DNA from: Massilia aurea
GTDB lineage: Bacteria; Pseudomonadota; Gammaproteobacteria; Burkholderiales; Burkholderiaceae_D
Assembly: GCF_014200505.1 (NCBI RefSeq)
Contig: NZ_JACHBX010000001.1
Coordinates: 1,488,001 to 1,552,000, forward strand
DNA: 64,000 nucleotides
Direction of reading: 5' to 3'
In this document: one piece after another, positions 45,157-55,317 of the stretch
Numbering within the stretch: the first letter of the stretch is position 1
How the letters are laid out: every line of letters begins with the position of its first letter
Notes under the pieces: generated by a model
What the model was told of the DNA's origin: nothing
Database searches by the model: none
What the model saw: only the letters and a program-made list of their open reading frames with translations
Position numbers and translations under genes: made by a program

Positions 45157-45440
45157 TTAGTCTTGTTCGGAAACGCTAGCCTCCAGCTTGTCGTGATGAG
45201 CTAGCCGAGGTGCTGCCCCTCGTTGCATGAAGTCCCGATTGTCGTGCCTACCTTGAGCCGAGCGACCATCTTTCGCCGCCCAAAGTAACAGATCGCGCGA
45301 GCTCTTCTTGTTGATCGGCCTGCAGGCCGTAGACGAGGCAAAAGTGTTCACGCTCAGAAATGAGGACAACCGGCCGTCCATCATAGTGGTCTACTCGTCC
45401 TGCTCTGCTACCAAACTCAATTTCAGATTTAACTGGGAAT
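45157..45440 (-). pseudogene. small hypothetical gene, frameshifted
   Basis: One frame reads VKSEIEFGSRAGRVDHYDGR, HFCLVYGLQADQQEELARSV and GGERWSLGS, then stops at a TAG; the adjacent frame continues naturally (RHDNRDFMQRGAAPRLAHHD) to a stop at 45157. A single-base change in the AAGGTAGG tract near 45248 would rejoin them. No start codon is visible at its 5' end, close to repeat 16. Family unknown. Confidence 0.5.
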
Positions 45441-45444
45441 GAAC

Positions 45445-45528
45445 GGCAGCTGTTGGCCGAACGCGGACATTTAGCTGAGCATATCTGGTCACTAAGGCGA
45501 TAAGGTCGCGAACTCTCACGAACGGCAG
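45445..45528. repeat. array repeat, copy 16, truncated
   Basis: GGCAGCTGTTGGCCGAACGC on the left, GAGCATATCTGGTCACTAAG in the centre, ending in CGAACTCTCACGAACGGCAG. The right arm is missing: IS66 sequence begins there. Rightmost copy. Confidence 0.75.
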
Positions 45529-45539
45529 TGTCGCCGTCG

Positions 45540-45859
45540 GCAGCGGCAAGAACATCGATCATGCCCTCAAGCGCTAACCGGCTCTGGAGCACTATGTCAG
45601 CTCCGGCACTTTCCCGCTAGACAACAATCCAGCCTAGAACGCGATCCGTCCAATCGCCATCGGCAAGAAGAACTGTCTGTTTGCCGGCTCGGAGCGTGCT
45701 GGTCGCCGAGCCGAAGCCACCCAGAGCCTGTTTGCGATGACCAAGCTCAATGGATTGGATCCGGCCCGCTGGCTGGCCAACACCCTCGACAAACTGCCGA
45801 CTTGCCCAAGCAGTAAGATCGATTCGCTGCTGCCATTTGCGGACTCTCAACCAGCTTGA
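45540..45859 (+). pseudogene. IS66-family transposase C-terminal remnant
   Basis: Reads as the C-terminus of an IS66 TnpC: ALEHYVSSGTFPLDNNPA, NAIRPIAIGKKNCLFAGS, SERAGRRAEATQSLFAMTKL and LDKLPTCPSSKIDSLLPF. At least two in-frame stops interrupt it (after KR and in place of the Glu codon of the NPxENAIRP motif). Inactive remnant. Confidence 0.85.
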
Positions 45860-45905
45860 TTCGGCTGTGAAGATGGGGCGGCTGACCGCTTACGCATGCC
45901 CCTGA

Positions 45906-46112
45906 GTGTGCATGTCTCGACCGGCTAGACGCCCTTCCCCGCTGGCATTCGGCAAGCAGCATCTGATGTGGGAACGCATGGTGAACCTGGTCGACATGGC
46001 GCTCTACATGGCCAGGTCGTACGGCCGCAACCGGGCATATGGCGTGCGCGGTTTCGCCGATGACCAGCTGGGTAGCCTGGATGCGATCAAACAGAACCCG
46101 GTACTCGCCTAG
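45906..46112 (+). pseudogene. GGDEF-domain C-terminal fragment
   Basis: The segment VNLVDMALYMARSYGRNRAY then GVRGFADDQL is the last helix-strand unit of a diguanylate cyclase GGDEF domain. The catalytic part is missing and the sequence upstream (after 45860) does not continue the domain. It is probably a chromosomal gene whose 5' part was lost when the island or IS66 element arrived, and so marks the right edge of the island. Confidence 0.65.
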
Positions 46113-46204
46113 CGCACCGGCCAGGTCGGGCTGTCGACCGTGATGGGCGGATGCGATACGCCGCGCGCTTGAGCGAGCGGCTGAACCGCGCGGGGCTCGG
46201 TCTG

Positions 46205-46777
46205 TTAGAAGCCGACCTTCAGGCCGACCGACACCACGTCGGCCTTGGCGCCGATCTCCGGCTGCTTGCCATAGCGCTCATATTCGCCGACCAGCGACAG
46301 GTTCTGGCCCAGCGCATACTGCAGGCCGACCGCGCCGTACACGCCATTGTCGTTGTCCGAATAGCTGGCGCCGTTGGACGACAGGTTGACCTTGCGCTCG
46401 TTACGGGCCACGCCCAGCTTGCCATAGGCCGACAGGCGCTCGTTCAGCGGCACCGCATACTTGGCAGCGACATAGCTGCTGGAACTCTTGACTTCTCCCT
46501 GTCCGAAACCTGACGTCGAGAAGACATTGACATCTTGGTTGCCGAAGCGGGTATAGCCGGCCTCCAGGGCCCAGTTCTGGTCGACGTTATAGCCTGCGAA
46601 TACCTTGCCGCCGGCCTTCCAGTCGTCATCTGCGGAGCGGTTCTCGGCACCGGCCACTGCCACGCCCAGGTAGGTGCGCGAGGCCCAGTCGGGGCCGAGC
46701 CCAGTGGTCGTCGTCTGGGCTTGGGCGGATGCGATGGCGGTCATGCCGACCGCGAGCGCGATCAGGAGCTTGTTCAT
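46205..46777 (-). CDS. outer-membrane beta-barrel protein (OmpA N-terminal-like)
   Basis: A 190-residue secreted protein with a signal peptide (cleavage at AQA-QTTTT). It then has alternating amphipathic strands of an eight-stranded barrel: TYLGVAVAGAENR, KVFAGYNVDQNWALEAGYTR, LSAYGKLGVARNERKVN and a terminal strand ending in Gly-Phe (VSVGLKVGF), the BAM recognition pattern. AAGGAAC precedes the ATG at 46775-46777. Function unknown. Confidence 0.85.
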   Translation of the reverse strand: MNKLLIALAVGMTAIASAQAQTTTTGLGPDWASRTYLGVAVAGAENRSADDDWKAGGKVFAGYNVDQNWALEAGYTRFGNQDVNVFSTSGFGQGEVKSSSSYVAAKYAVPLNERLSAYGKLGVARNERKVNLSSNGASYSDNDNGVYGAVGLQYALGQNLSLVGEYERYGKQPEIGAKADVVSVGLKVGF

Positions 46778-47183
46778 GGTTTTGTTCCTTGGTCTGGTTC
46801 GCAGTTCCCAATGAATTGCGTAGCGAAAAGATACATCGCGACGAGCCTGGTCCGAACTGCGGATGCGTAAGCACTTGTAACGAAACGCCACGGTCGACGG
46901 CCCGTCGGCGCGCTGCATGTCGCACATTCGGGGGTTGCCGTACTGATGCGCACTGTACGCCAACAATTCGTGCAAGATGCAATATATGCATTTTGTTACG
47001 CCTGGATACAAGATCGCCTTGGCAGACCTGGAGCGAACGACAAAGGGACTACGACAAGAGGGCGACATCGCATCGCGACAATGAGTCGCGCATAGACCCA
47101 ACGTACAGGCCGCCCAATGAAATGTCGGTCACGATCTGCTCCGGAAACTCGTCAAAGCGCCAGCGTAATCCGCAGCGCAGGTG
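46778..47183. other. intergenic, no gene recognised
   Basis: 406 bp between the barrel protein and the LrgB-like gene. It should hold the barrel gene's promoter. No ORF here looks coding on either strand and no terminator was identified. Confidence 0.5.
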
Positions 47184-47921
47184 TTACCCCATCCAGCGCG
47201 TCACGAGCGGCACCAGCCAGGGAGCAAGCAGCGCTGTCAACGCGCCATTCAGTCCCATCGCCAGGCCGGCAAACGCCCCCATCTCGGGACTGAGCTGAAA
47301 TGCCCGCGCCGTGCCGATCCCGTGCGCGGCCAGGCCCATAGCGAACCCACGCGCCGCGTCCGAGCGTACGCGCAGCGCATGAAACAGCCAGGTCGAAAAA
47401 ATGGCGCCAAAGATGCCCGTGCCAATCACCAGCGCAGCGGTCAGGGAAGGCAGGCCGCCCAGCCGCTGGGCCACGGCCATCGCGATGGGCGACGTGACTG
47501 ACTTGGGTGCGAGCGTCGCGATCAGTGCCGGCGTGGCGCCTAGCCACTGCGCCACGACGACCACTGAGACAATGGCCGTTACGCAGCCCGCGAGCAACGC
47601 CGCCGTGAGTGGCAACCAGTGCTGGCGCAGGCGCGGCAGCTGGCGCACCAGCGGCACGGCCAGCGCCACTGTCGCCGGGCCGAGCAGGAAGTGGACGAAC
47701 TGCGCGCCGGCGAAATACCGCTCGTACGACATGCCGGACAGGCTCAGGATGCCCACCACGATAGCGATCGCGATCGCGACGGGGTTGGCGATCGGCGCAC
47801 CCTTGCACCAGGCGCCGATGCGCTGCGCGGCCAGATAGGCGCACAGCGTCATGGTCAGGCCCAGCAGGGGCGAGGCCGCCAGATAAACCCAGAACTGGTG
47901 CAGGCCGGCGAAATCAGGCAT
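47184..47921 (-). CDS. LrgB/CidB-family membrane protein
   Basis: A 245-residue polytopic protein of the LrgB family with six to eight helices and the family signatures SVTSPIAMAVAQRLGG and AHGIGTARAFQ. LrgB/CidB proteins work with LrgA/CidA in holin-like control of murein hydrolase activity and, in some bacteria and plants, in pyruvate or glycolate transport. It overlaps the lrgA-like gene by 8 bp. Confidence 0.9.
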   Translation of the reverse strand: MPDFAGLHQFWVYLAASPLLGLTMTLCAYLAAQRIGAWCKGAPIANPVAIAIAIVVGILSLSGMSYERYFAGAQFVHFLLGPATVALAVPLVRQLPRLRQHWLPLTAALLAGCVTAIVSVVVVAQWLGATPALIATLAPKSVTSPIAMAVAQRLGGLPSLTAALVIGTGIFGAIFSTWLFHALRVRSDAARGFAMGLAAHGIGTARAFQLSPEMGAFAGLAMGLNGALTALLAPWLVPLVTRWMG

Positions 47922-48270
47922 CGCGATCTTTCGCCGGTTCGCCCTTCATGCCGCGCAGCAGCAGGCCGGTGACGGCCAGCGCCAGTAGGGTGCTGACGAC
48001 AACCGACGCGACAATCGCCAGCCAGTGGCCACTGCCGCTGGCGGCGGCGACCACGATGCCCACGCCAGCCGGCACGAACAGCAGCGACAGGTGGGCCAGC
48101 AGCGCGTTGGCCGCCTGCTCGACCAGCACCTGTAATTTGGGAAAGACGATCAGGGCAGCCACGAGCAGCAGCATGCCGGCGACGGGGCCGGGCAGCGGCA
48201 GGCGCAGCACGAACACGATGCCCTCCCCCAGGCACTGAAATAACAACAACACCGCAAACGCTGCCAGCAT
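47914..48270 (-). CDS. LrgA/CidA-family holin-like protein
   Basis: A 118-residue protein with four hydrophobic segments and the family features LLLFQCLGEGIVFVLRLPLP (LPxPGxVxGM region: LPLPGPVAGMLLL) and HLSLLFVPAGVGI. The ATG at 48268-48270 has AAGGAG upstream. Forms a two-gene operon with the LrgB-like gene. Confidence 0.9.
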   Translation of the reverse strand: MLAAFAVLLLFQCLGEGIVFVLRLPLPGPVAGMLLLVAALIVFPKLQVLVEQAANALLAHLSLLFVPAGVGIVVAAASGSGHWLAIVASVVVSTLLALAVTGLLLRGMKGEPAKDRDA

Positions 48271-48336
48271 GCTTTCTCCTTGATGCAAGACGGCGGCCAG
48301 AGGCCGCCGCAAACACGCAGGATAGCAAATTACCGA

Positions 48337-49446
48337 TCAGGCAGCAGTGGTTGCCTCGCTGGCGGCGCCGAGGGCGCCACGCTTGACCTGGTCGCGCTCG
48401 ATCGACTCGAACAGCGCCTTGAAGTTGCCTTCGCCGAAGCCGTCGTCACCCTTGCGCTGGATGAATTCGAAGAACACCGGGCCCAGCTGCGCCACACCAA
48501 AGATCTGCACCAGCAGACGCGCCTTGCCGTCCGTGACCGTGCCGTCGAGCAGCAGGCCGCGCATCTTGAGCTGTTCAGCGTCTTCGCCATGGCCCGGGAT
48601 GCGCTCGTCGAGCATTTCGTAATACGTCTCGGGCGGCGCCGTCATCAATGGCACGCCGGCCGCGCGCAGGCTGTCGACCGTGGCGATCAGGTCTTCGCTC
48701 AAGAGCGCGATGTGCTGGATGCCTTCGCCGTTGAACTGCATCAGGAATTCCTCGATCTGGCCGCCGCCCGCCTTGCCTTCTTCGTTCAGCGGGATGCGGA
48801 TCATGCCGTCCGGCGCCGTCATCGCCTTCGAGGTCAGGCCCGTATACTCGCCCTTGATGTCGAAGTAGCGGATCTCGCGGAAGTTGAACAGCTTCTCGTA
48901 GAAGCCGGCCCAGTACGACATGCGGCCGCGGTACACATTGTGCGTCAGGTGGTCGATGATCTTCAGGCCGTGGCCTTCCGGGTTGCGCGGCGCGCCGTCG
49001 ATGAACTTGAAGTCGATGTCATAGATCGATTTGCCGATCGTGTCGCCTTCGTCGAAGCGGTCGATCAGGTACAGCGGCGCGCCGCCAATACCGCGGATTG
49101 CCGGCAGGCGCAGCTCCATCGGGCCGGTCGGGATCTCGACCGCCTGCGCGCCCAGTTCCAGCGCCCTGGCATAGGCCTTGTGCGCATCGCGCACGCGAAA
49201 CGCCATGCCGCAGGCTGACGGGCCATGCTCGGCCGCGAAGTACGCAGCGTAGCTCTTTGGCTCGTTGTTGATGATGAAGTTGATGCCGCCCTGGCGATAC
49301 AGCGCGACGTCCTTCGAGCGGTGCACGGCCACCTTGGTAAAGCCCAGCGCCTCGAACACGGGTTCGAGCACGCCCGGGGTTGGCGAAGCGAACTCGACGA
49401 ACTCGAAGCCCATCAGGCCCATGGGATTGTCAAACAGGTCTGCCAT
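48337..49446 (-). CDS. hppD: 4-hydroxyphenylpyruvate dioxygenase
   Basis: A 369-residue enzyme that converts 4-hydroxyphenylpyruvate to homogentisate in tyrosine breakdown. Iron ligands are visible: His in IDHLTHNV, His in [11 protein letters not shown] and Glu in [10 protein letters not shown], with the conserved C-terminal [18 protein letters not shown]. The LysR gene lies 33 bp upstream on the same strand, and hmgA is divergent beyond it: a tyrosine/homogentisate catabolic cluster. AGGAAGAGAC precedes the ATG. Confidence 0.95.
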   Translation of the reverse strand: MADLFDNPMGLMGFEFVEFASPTPGVLEPVFEALGFTKVAVHRSKDVALYRQGGINFIINNEPKSYAAYFAAEHGPSACGMAFRVRDAHKAYARALELGAQAVEIPTGPMELRLPAIRGIGGAPLYLIDRFDEGDTIGKSIYDIDFKFIDGAPRNPEGHGLKIIDHLTHNVYRGRMSYWAGFYEKLFNFREIRYFDIKGEYTGLTSKAMTAPDGMIRIPLNEEGKAGGGQIEEFLMQFNGEGIQHIALLSEDLIATVDSLRAAGVPLMTAPPETYYEMLDERIPGHGEDAEQLKMRGLLLDGTVTDGKARLLVQIFGVAQLGPVFFEFIQRKGDDGFGEGNFKALFESIERDQVKRGALGAASEATTAA

Positions 49447-49479
49447 TGTCTCTTCCTTTTATTCGTCCTACGTTGACGG

Positions 49480-50385
49480 TCATTCCGCGAACACGTCGGC
49501 CAGCAAACCACGCAACCACACATTGCCCGGATCCTGGTTGAAGCGGCGGTGCCAAAAAATATTCGTTTGCAGCGGCGGCAGATCCAGCGGCGGCGTTACC
49601 CATTCGAGTGCGAACGGCAGGCCGGCCCGTTCGGCCAGTTTTTGCGGCACCGTCACCACCAGGTCGCTCGAACTGACGATGTACGGCACCGCCGTGAAAT
49701 GCGGTACCCGAAAGCGCGTCGCCGGCGCAATCCCGGACCTGGCCAGCACCGCGTTGACCCGGTCATACGGGCTGTCGGCCGCGTCCACCAGCAAATGCTC
49801 GGCCGCAGCGAAACGTGCCAGCGTCAGCGCGCCCTTGCCCAGTGGATGGCCCTTGCGGAACATCGTCACGAACGGCTGGCGAAACAGGTGGCGCTGGTAC
49901 AGCGCATCGGACACATCCTCGAACGGGCCCACCGCCAGGTCGACCCGCCCGCCTTCCATTTCTTCCTTCAGCGTCGCCGCGCCCACGCGTACCGAACTGA
50001 GTTCAACGTGCGGCGCCACCTGCCGGCAGCGCTCGATCAGCGTGGGCATGAAGTACACCTCGCCGACATCGGTCATCGCCAGCACGAAGCGGCGGCTGCT
50101 CGTGCCCGGCTCGAACCGGCTGCGCTGGTTCAGTGCCAGCGCCACCTGCGCCATCGCCGCCCCGATCGGCTCGGCCATCTGCGTCGCCAGCGGCGTCGGC
50201 TGCATGCCGCTCGCCGTACGCACGAACAGCTCGTCGCCAAAGGCGCGCCGCAATCGTGCCAGCGCATTGCTCACCGCCGACTGGCTCAGGCCAAGGCGGC
50301 GGGCGGCACTGGAAATCTGGCGCTCCCGATAGACTTCCTGGAACACGGACAGCAGATTCAGGTCGATGGTGCGCGGTTCGATCAT
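49480..50385 (-). CDS. LysR-family regulator, probably of homogentisate catabolism
   Basis: A 301-residue LysR protein: N-terminal winged helix (LLSVFQEVYRERQISSAARR then LGLSQSAVSNALARLR) and a C-terminal effector-binding domain (GEVYFMPTLIERCRQVAPHV). It is divergent from hmgA, with 171 bp between starts, and immediately upstream of hppD. LysR proteins usually activate the divergent gene with a pathway intermediate as inducer. The T-N11-A operator was not located with confidence. Confidence 0.9.
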   Translation of the reverse strand: MIEPRTIDLNLLSVFQEVYRERQISSAARRLGLSQSAVSNALARLRRAFGDELFVRTASGMQPTPLATQMAEPIGAAMAQVALALNQRSRFEPGTSSRRFVLAMTDVGEVYFMPTLIERCRQVAPHVELSSVRVGAATLKEEMEGGRVDLAVGPFEDVSDALYQRHLFRQPFVTMFRKGHPLGKGALTLARFAAAEHLLVDAADSPYDRVNAVLARSGIAPATRFRVPHFTAVPYIVSSSDLVVTVPQKLAERAGLPFALEWVTPPLDLPPLQTNIFWHRRFNQDPGNVWLRGLLADVFAE

Positions 50386-50556
50386 GGGTTTTCAGGGTTG
50401 CCGGCGCATTGTCCACGCGTGATGGTGGTGGAGGCCAGCAGTATTCATGGAATCAATAGTCTACATTTTTCTATTCATCTCGTAAAACTGGCCGGATTAT
50501 TCTAGAGTGACGCCATCGACCAATCGCACCACACCACCCGTTCCAGGAGACACCGT

Positions 50557-51852
50557 ATGGCCCACCCGTCAGGTTATCTGTCCGGCTTCGGCAACGAATT
50601 TGCCACCGAAGCCCTGCCAGGTGCGCTGCCGCAGCATCGCAACTCGCCGCAGCAAGTGGCGTATGGCCTGTATGCGGAGCAGTTGTCCGGCACCGCCTTC
50701 ACCGCGCCGCGCAGCCATAACCGGCGCTCGTGGCTGTACCGGATCCGCCCGGCCGCGGTGCATGGCAGCTTCGTGCCGCTGGATGCGCCGCGTCTGGTCA
50801 GCCGTTTCGACAACGCCGCGCCGCCAAACCAGTTGCGCTGGAGTCCGCTGCCGATGCCGACGACGCCAACAGACTTCATCGATGGCTGGGTCACGATGGC
50901 CGGCAACGGCTCGGCCGAGGCGATGACGGGCTGCGCCGTGCACCTGTACGCCGCCAACCAGTCGATGGACGGCCGCTACTTTTACAATGCCGACGCCGAG
51001 CTGCTGATCGTGCCCCAACTGGGCCGCTTGCGCATCGCCACGGAACTGGGCGTGCTGGACGTCGAGCCGCAGGAAATCGCAGTGATTCCACGCGGTGTGC
51101 GCTTCCAGGTGACGCTGCCCGATGGTGAGGCGCGCGGCTATCTGTGCGAGAACTTCGGCGCGCTGCTGCAATTGCCCGACATGGGACCGATCGGCTCGAA
51201 CGGCCTGGCCAATCCGCGTGACTTTCTGACGCCGGTGGCGCGCTACGAGGATGTTGAAGGTGATTTCGAGCTGGTCACCAAGTTCGGCGGGCGGCTGTGG
51301 CACGCGCCGATCGGCCACTCGCCGCTGGACGTGGTGGCGTGGCACGGCAACTACGCGCCCTATAAATATGACCTGCGCCACTTCAACGCCATCGGCTCGA
51401 TCAGCTACGACCACCCGGATCCGTCGATCTTCCTCGTGCTGCAAGCGCCGTCAGACACGCCGGGCGTCGATACGCTCGACTTCGTGATCTTCCCGCCACG
51501 CTGGCTGGTGGCCGAGGACACGTTCCGGCCGCCCTGGTTCCACCGCAATGTGGCAAGCGAGTTCATGGGCCTGATTCATGGTGCCTACGACGCGAAGGCG
51601 GACGGCTTCGTGCCGGGCGGTTCGAGCGTGCACAACTGCATGAGCGGGCACGGGCCGGACGCCGCGACCTTCGACAAGGCCAGCAGCGCCGACACGCGCC
51701 AGCCGCACAAGGTGGGCGACACGATGGCGTTCATGTTTGAGACGCGCAATGTGCTGGTGCCAACTGAACAGGCACTGGCCTCACCGCAGTTGCAGGGGGA
51801 TTATCAGCGGTGCTGGGCCGGCATTACCAAGCGCTTCCGTACGACGCCATGA
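50557..51852 (+). CDS. hmgA: homogentisate 1,2-dioxygenase
   Basis: A 431-residue ring-cleaving dioxygenase that turns homogentisate into maleylacetoacetate. The N-terminus ([20 protein letters not shown]) and C-terminal iron-site region ([34 protein letters not shown]) are diagnostic. AGGAGACACC precedes the ATG. Fumarylacetoacetate hydrolase and maleylacetoacetate isomerase genes are not in the window. Confidence 0.96.
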   Translation: MAHPSGYLSGFGNEFATEALPGALPQHRNSPQQVAYGLYAEQLSGTAFTAPRSHNRRSWLYRIRPAAVHGSFVPLDAPRLVSRFDNAAPPNQLRWSPLPMPTTPTDFIDGWVTMAGNGSAEAMTGCAVHLYAANQSMDGRYFYNADAELLIVPQLGRLRIATELGVLDVEPQEIAVIPRGVRFQVTLPDGEARGYLCENFGALLQLPDMGPIGSNGLANPRDFLTPVARYEDVEGDFELVTKFGGRLWHAPIGHSPLDVVAWHGNYAPYKYDLRHFNAIGSISYDHPDPSIFLVLQAPSDTPGVDTLDFVIFPPRWLVAEDTFRPPWFHRNVASEFMGLIHGAYDAKADGFVPGGSSVHNCMSGHGPDAATFDKASSADTRQPHKVGDTMAFMFETRNVLVPTEQALASPQLQGDYQRCWAGITKRFRTTP

Positions 51853-51877
51853 TCATGGCGCGCGAGCCGCTCGCTCG

Positions 51878-52117
51878 TTATCCCGAAAAGTTCCAGTCCA
51901 GGCCGAGCTTCCTGACCAGCAGAAGTGTCAGGTAGCCGAGCACTGCAAGCAGGACCACGAAGATGAGGACGACCTTGGCCACGCCGATCACCAGCCTGCG
52001 CCGGTCCATGCCGTTCTCTTTCTTGCCCTGGTCATAGTGCCATTTGATGGCGAAAAACATGCCCGTGCCGAGCACGAGCGCTTTGAACGTAAAGAAGACG
52101 ATCGGGAACCATTCCAT
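51878..52117 (-). CDS. small membrane protein, unrecognised
   Basis: A 79-residue protein with two membrane segments (about residues 4-24 and 43-67: VVLIFVVLLAVLGYLTLLLV) and a basic loop (DQGKKENGMDRRR). The chosen ATG at 52115-52117 removes a poor N-terminal extension. Function unknown; it is divergent from the MocR-type gene. Confidence 0.65.
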   Translation of the reverse strand: MEWFPIVFFTFKALVLGTGMFFAIKWHYDQGKKENGMDRRRLVIGVAKVVLIFVVLLAVLGYLTLLLVRKLGLDWNFSG

Positions 52118-52231
52118 TGTTGTGCGTATTTCCAGGCTGTTGCCGGACACGGTCGAAGAAATGACGACAGCGCCGGCGGGGAGAGTTTTCAAGCATACTA
52201 CTTGAAAGCAATTTCCATACATCGAGACAAA

Positions 52232-53635
52232 ATGTCCCAGGCAAGGCCCCTACCAGACTCGCGGGTTCCCGTCTGGCTGCCGCACTTGACCGCGAATGGC
52301 GGTCCCCGTTTTTTGCAGATTGCGGATGCGTTGCAAGCTGCCATCGTGGCCGGATCGCTGGCGCCGGGTGACCGCCTGCCGCCCCAACGCCAGTTGGCAG
52401 TACAACTGGACATCGACCTGACCACTGTCACGCGCGCCTACGATGAAGCCAGACGCCGCAACTTGCTGGAGGGGCGCGGCGCGCACGGCACCTACGTCGC
52501 GCCCCCAAAAGTCGGCTTCGCCCCGGTAATCGACCTGAGCATGAACACGCCGCCACCGCCCGCTGGCGTGGACGTCGACGACATGCTGAAACAGGGCCTG
52601 TCCCAGGTGCTGCTGAGCGCAGACAATCAACTGTTGATGGCCTACCATCTGGGCGGGGGCAGCGATGCCGATCGCCAGGCCGGCGCCACCTGGCTCGAGC
52701 CGATCTGCGGACGGCTGGATCCCACGCACATCGTGGTGTGCCCGGGTGCACAGGCAGCGATCGCCGCCGCCATCCTTGCACACACAGCGCCAGGCGACAC
52801 GATTCTGGTTGAACCGATGAGCTACCCCGGGCTGCGCGACGCGGCGACCCATCTGGGCCGGTGCCTTGCTACCGTAGAAGCCGACGAACACGGCATGGTC
52901 CCCGAGCGGCTCGAAGAAGCCTGCCGCCGCGACAAGCCCGGGCTCATCTACCTGAATCCCACCTTGCAGAACCCGACTGCCGTCACGATGCCCGAAAGCC
53001 GGCGCCAGGCGCTTGCCGGCATCGCGCAGCGCTACGATGTGCGTATTCTCGAGGACGATCCCTACTGGCTGCTGGCGGACGCCCCGCCGCCGCCAATGAT
53101 GACGCTCGCCCCGAACCACGTGCTGTACGTCTCGACCTTGTCGAAATGCCTGGCCCCCGGTTTGCGTGTCGCGTTCGTCGTCCTGCCCGACCCGGACCAG
53201 CGCGCCCGCTTTCTTGGCGCGCTGCGCTCGCTTGCACTGATGGCCACGCCACTGTCGGTCGCGCTGGCCACCCAGTGGATCGTCGACGGGTCGGCCGCCA
53301 GGCTGATGCAAGGCATACGCGACGAAGCGCGCATGCGCCAGCAGATGGCGCGCTCTGCCCTGGCCGGGCAGTACAGCGGCCCTGGCGATGGCCTGCATGG
53401 TTGGCTGACGTTGCCGGCCTGCTGGAATGCCGCACAGTTGGCGGCCGCCGCGGCAACCGAAGGCATCGTGGTCACGCCGGCGGATGCATTCGCGGCAGGG
53501 AGCGAGTCAGTCAATGCGATCCGGCTCTCGCTCGGAAATATCAAGGACCGTCAACAGTTGCAGGCCGGGCTTCAACGGCTGTCCGATCTGATCGCCCGGC
53601 GACCCGCTTCGTTCAGCGCCGGACTGACTCGCTAG
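52232..53635 (+). CDS. MocR-type regulator (GntR winged helix plus aminotransferase-like domain)
   Basis: A 467-residue fusion: an N-terminal GntR winged helix (residues about 10-85: [32 protein letters not shown]) and a fold-type I PLP domain with the Schiff-base lysine in [16 protein letters not shown] and the PLP Asp/Tyr region EDDPYWLLA. MocR regulators sense amino acids or vitamin B6 compounds through PLP chemistry. A much longer open frame from 51737 was rejected because the GntR domain starts at the ATG 52232. It ends 4 bp into the convergent chemoreceptor gene. Confidence 0.9.
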   Translation: MSQARPLPDSRVPVWLPHLTANGGPRFLQIADALQAAIVAGSLAPGDRLPPQRQLAVQLDIDLTTVTRAYDEARRRNLLEGRGAHGTYVAPPKVGFAPVIDLSMNTPPPPAGVDVDDMLKQGLSQVLLSADNQLLMAYHLGGGSDADRQAGATWLEPICGRLDPTHIVVCPGAQAAIAAAILAHTAPGDTILVEPMSYPGLRDAATHLGRCLATVEADEHGMVPERLEEACRRDKPGLIYLNPTLQNPTAVTMPESRRQALAGIAQRYDVRILEDDPYWLLADAPPPPMMTLAPNHVLYVSTLSKCLAPGLRVAFVVLPDPDQRARFLGALRSLALMATPLSVALATQWIVDGSAARLMQGIRDEARMRQQMARSALAGQYSGPGDGLHGWLTLPACWNAAQLAAAAATEGIVVTPADAFAAGSESVNAIRLSLGNIKDRQQLQAGLQRLSDLIARRPASFSAGLTR

Positions 53636-55317
53636 AACTGTTCCCAGGCCAGCTCCGGTTTTGATGCCGGTGCGCGTCTGGAGGTCTGTGCGCGAGCCGT
53701 CGACACGGCAGCATTCGCAACCTGCTTTTGGGGTCGATCCGGTGCGCGCGGTGCAGCGCTTGCGGCATCCGTGTCTGCGAGCTGGAAGATACTGACAACC
53801 CGGGCCAGTTGCGCAGCCTGTTCCTGCAATGAACTGCTGGCTGCCGCCGCCTGCTCGACCAGTGCAGCGTTCTGTTGCGTGACCGCGTCCATTTCGGTCA
53901 CCGCCTGGTTGATCTGCTCGATCCCGGCATCCTGCTCCTGTCCGGCGGCCGCGATATCGCCCATGATCGTGGTGACGCGCTCGATGCTGCCGACCACTTG
54001 CGTCATGGTTGCACCTGCCTTGGAGACAAGCTCGTTGCCGATATTGACTTTGTCCAGCGAGTCGCTGATCAGGATTTTGATTTCCTTGGCCGCTGCAGCC
54101 GAACGCTGCGCCAGATTACGCACTTCGGACGCCACCACGGCAAATCCGCGCCCCTGTTCGCCCGCACGCGCCGCTTCCACTGCTGCATTCAATGCCAGAA
54201 TATTGGTCTGGAAAGCAATGCCGTCGATGACGCCGATAATATCGACGATCTTGTTTGACGTAGCGCTGATCACGCCCATCGTCGTGACGACTTCGGCAAC
54301 CACCGCGCCGCCCTCGCGGGCAATCTCCGACGCCGACCGTGCCAGCGCATTTGCCTGATGCACATTCTCGCTGTTCTGTTTGACGGTCGAATTCAACTCT
54401 TCCATCGACGATGCGGTTTCCTCCAGCGCGCTGGCCTGCTGCTCCGTCCGCACCGACAAGTCGTTGTTTCCGACCGAAATTTCCTTGCTGGCCGTGGCAA
54501 TCTCGTTGGCGCCTGAACGGACCTGACCGACGATGTCCAGCAGATTCGCAGTCATGTTCTTCAACGCCGTGAGCAGCGTGCCGATTTCATCGGTACTGGT
54601 GTAGTCGATTCGTTGACGCAGGTCGCCGCTGGCCACTGCCTGGGCGAGCGTGAGCGCGCGGTTGACAGGCACGGTGATCGAGCGAATTGTCAGCACAGCG
54701 ACGATCGTCGCGGCAATCAGGGCGCCGATGGTGAGCGCAATGGCGATCCAGACTGCCGATTGCGCATCGGCCCGCACCTTCGCCCCTTCAGTTTCCATCA
54801 GCGACGCCTGGAACCTCGACATGGCATCCAGAGCGGCCGAGAATTCTGCCTGTGGTGACGTGACCTCCTTCAGCAAATACGCACCCGCTTCGGCGGTTCT
54901 CCCTTCTCGCAACAATGCCATCGTCGCTGTCCGTGCCACACCGTATTTTCCACGTGCTTGGTGCAGCGATTGGAACAGCGCCTGGCCCTTGGGCGTATTG
55001 ATCATGCTTTCCAGTTTGGTCATGAACCCGTCGGTCCTGTGCACGGACTCGGCGATCCTGTCGACGATTGCCGCGATCTGCGCTTTTTCGCCCGCGCCGA
55101 GGATGATGGCATTGCGCAAGTCGCGCGCCTGCACATTGATCTCGGTTTCGATGGATTGGGTCAGCACGACCTTGACGTAACGGTCTTCCAGGATGAAGCC
55201 GATGGCCTGATTCGACGCGTTGATGCGCGTAATCGTCACAGCGGCCAGTATGATCAGGAAGACCATCAGCAGGCCAAATCCCATCCCCAAACGCGTGGCG
55301 AGTTTCCAGTTAGTCAT
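53632..55317 (-). CDS. methyl-accepting chemotaxis protein with C-terminal WxxF tail
   Basis: A 561-residue chemoreceptor: membrane helix (about 10-30), a four-helix-bundle periplasmic sensor (about 35-185), second helix (about 190-215), HAMP, and the signalling coiled coil with the universal hairpin ([39 protein letters not shown]). The last five residues, AWEQF, match the xWxxF pentapeptide that tethers CheR/CheB. Start at the ATG 55315-55317 with GGAAGGAAG upstream. Ligand unknown. Confidence 0.93.
   Translation of the reverse strand: MTNWKLATRLGMGFGLLMVFLIILAAVTITRINASNQAIGFILEDRYVKVVLTQSIETEINVQARDLRNAIILGAGEKAQIAAIVDRIAESVHRTDGFMTKLESMINTPKGQALFQSLHQARGKYGVARTATMALLREGRTAEAGAYLLKEVTSPQAEFSAALDAMSRFQASLMETEGAKVRADAQSAVWIAIALTIGALIAATIVAVLTIRSITVPVNRALTLAQAVASGDLRQRIDYTSTDEIGTLLTALKNMTANLLDIVGQVRSGANEIATASKEISVGNNDLSVRTEQQASALEETASSMEELNSTVKQNSENVHQANALARSASEIAREGGAVVAEVVTTMGVISATSNKIVDIIGVIDGIAFQTNILALNAAVEAARAGEQGRGFAVVASEVRNLAQRSAAAAKEIKILISDSLDKVNIGNELVSKAGATMTQVVGSIERVTTIMGDIAAAGQEQDAGIEQINQAVTEMDAVTQQNAALVEQAAAASSSLQEQAAQLARVVSIFQLADTDAASAAPRAPDRPQKQVANAAVSTARAQTSRRAPASKPELAWEQF

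Noticed and set aside
23724..45528. Calling the array repeats attC sites of a chromosomal integron outright
   Set aside because: Layout and palindromy fit, but the RYYYAAC and GTTRRRY core boxes are not consistently present (a GTTGAGT occurs at copy 4 only, plausibly by chance) and no integrase is seen.
23724..45528. CRISPR array
   Set aside because: Repeats are about 100 bp, diverged, palindromic over their whole length and separated by whole genes rather than 30-40 bp spacers.
51737..52231. N-terminal extension of the MocR-type gene
   Set aside because: Overlaps hmgA and the divergent small membrane gene and has no domain; the GntR domain starts right after the ATG at 52232.
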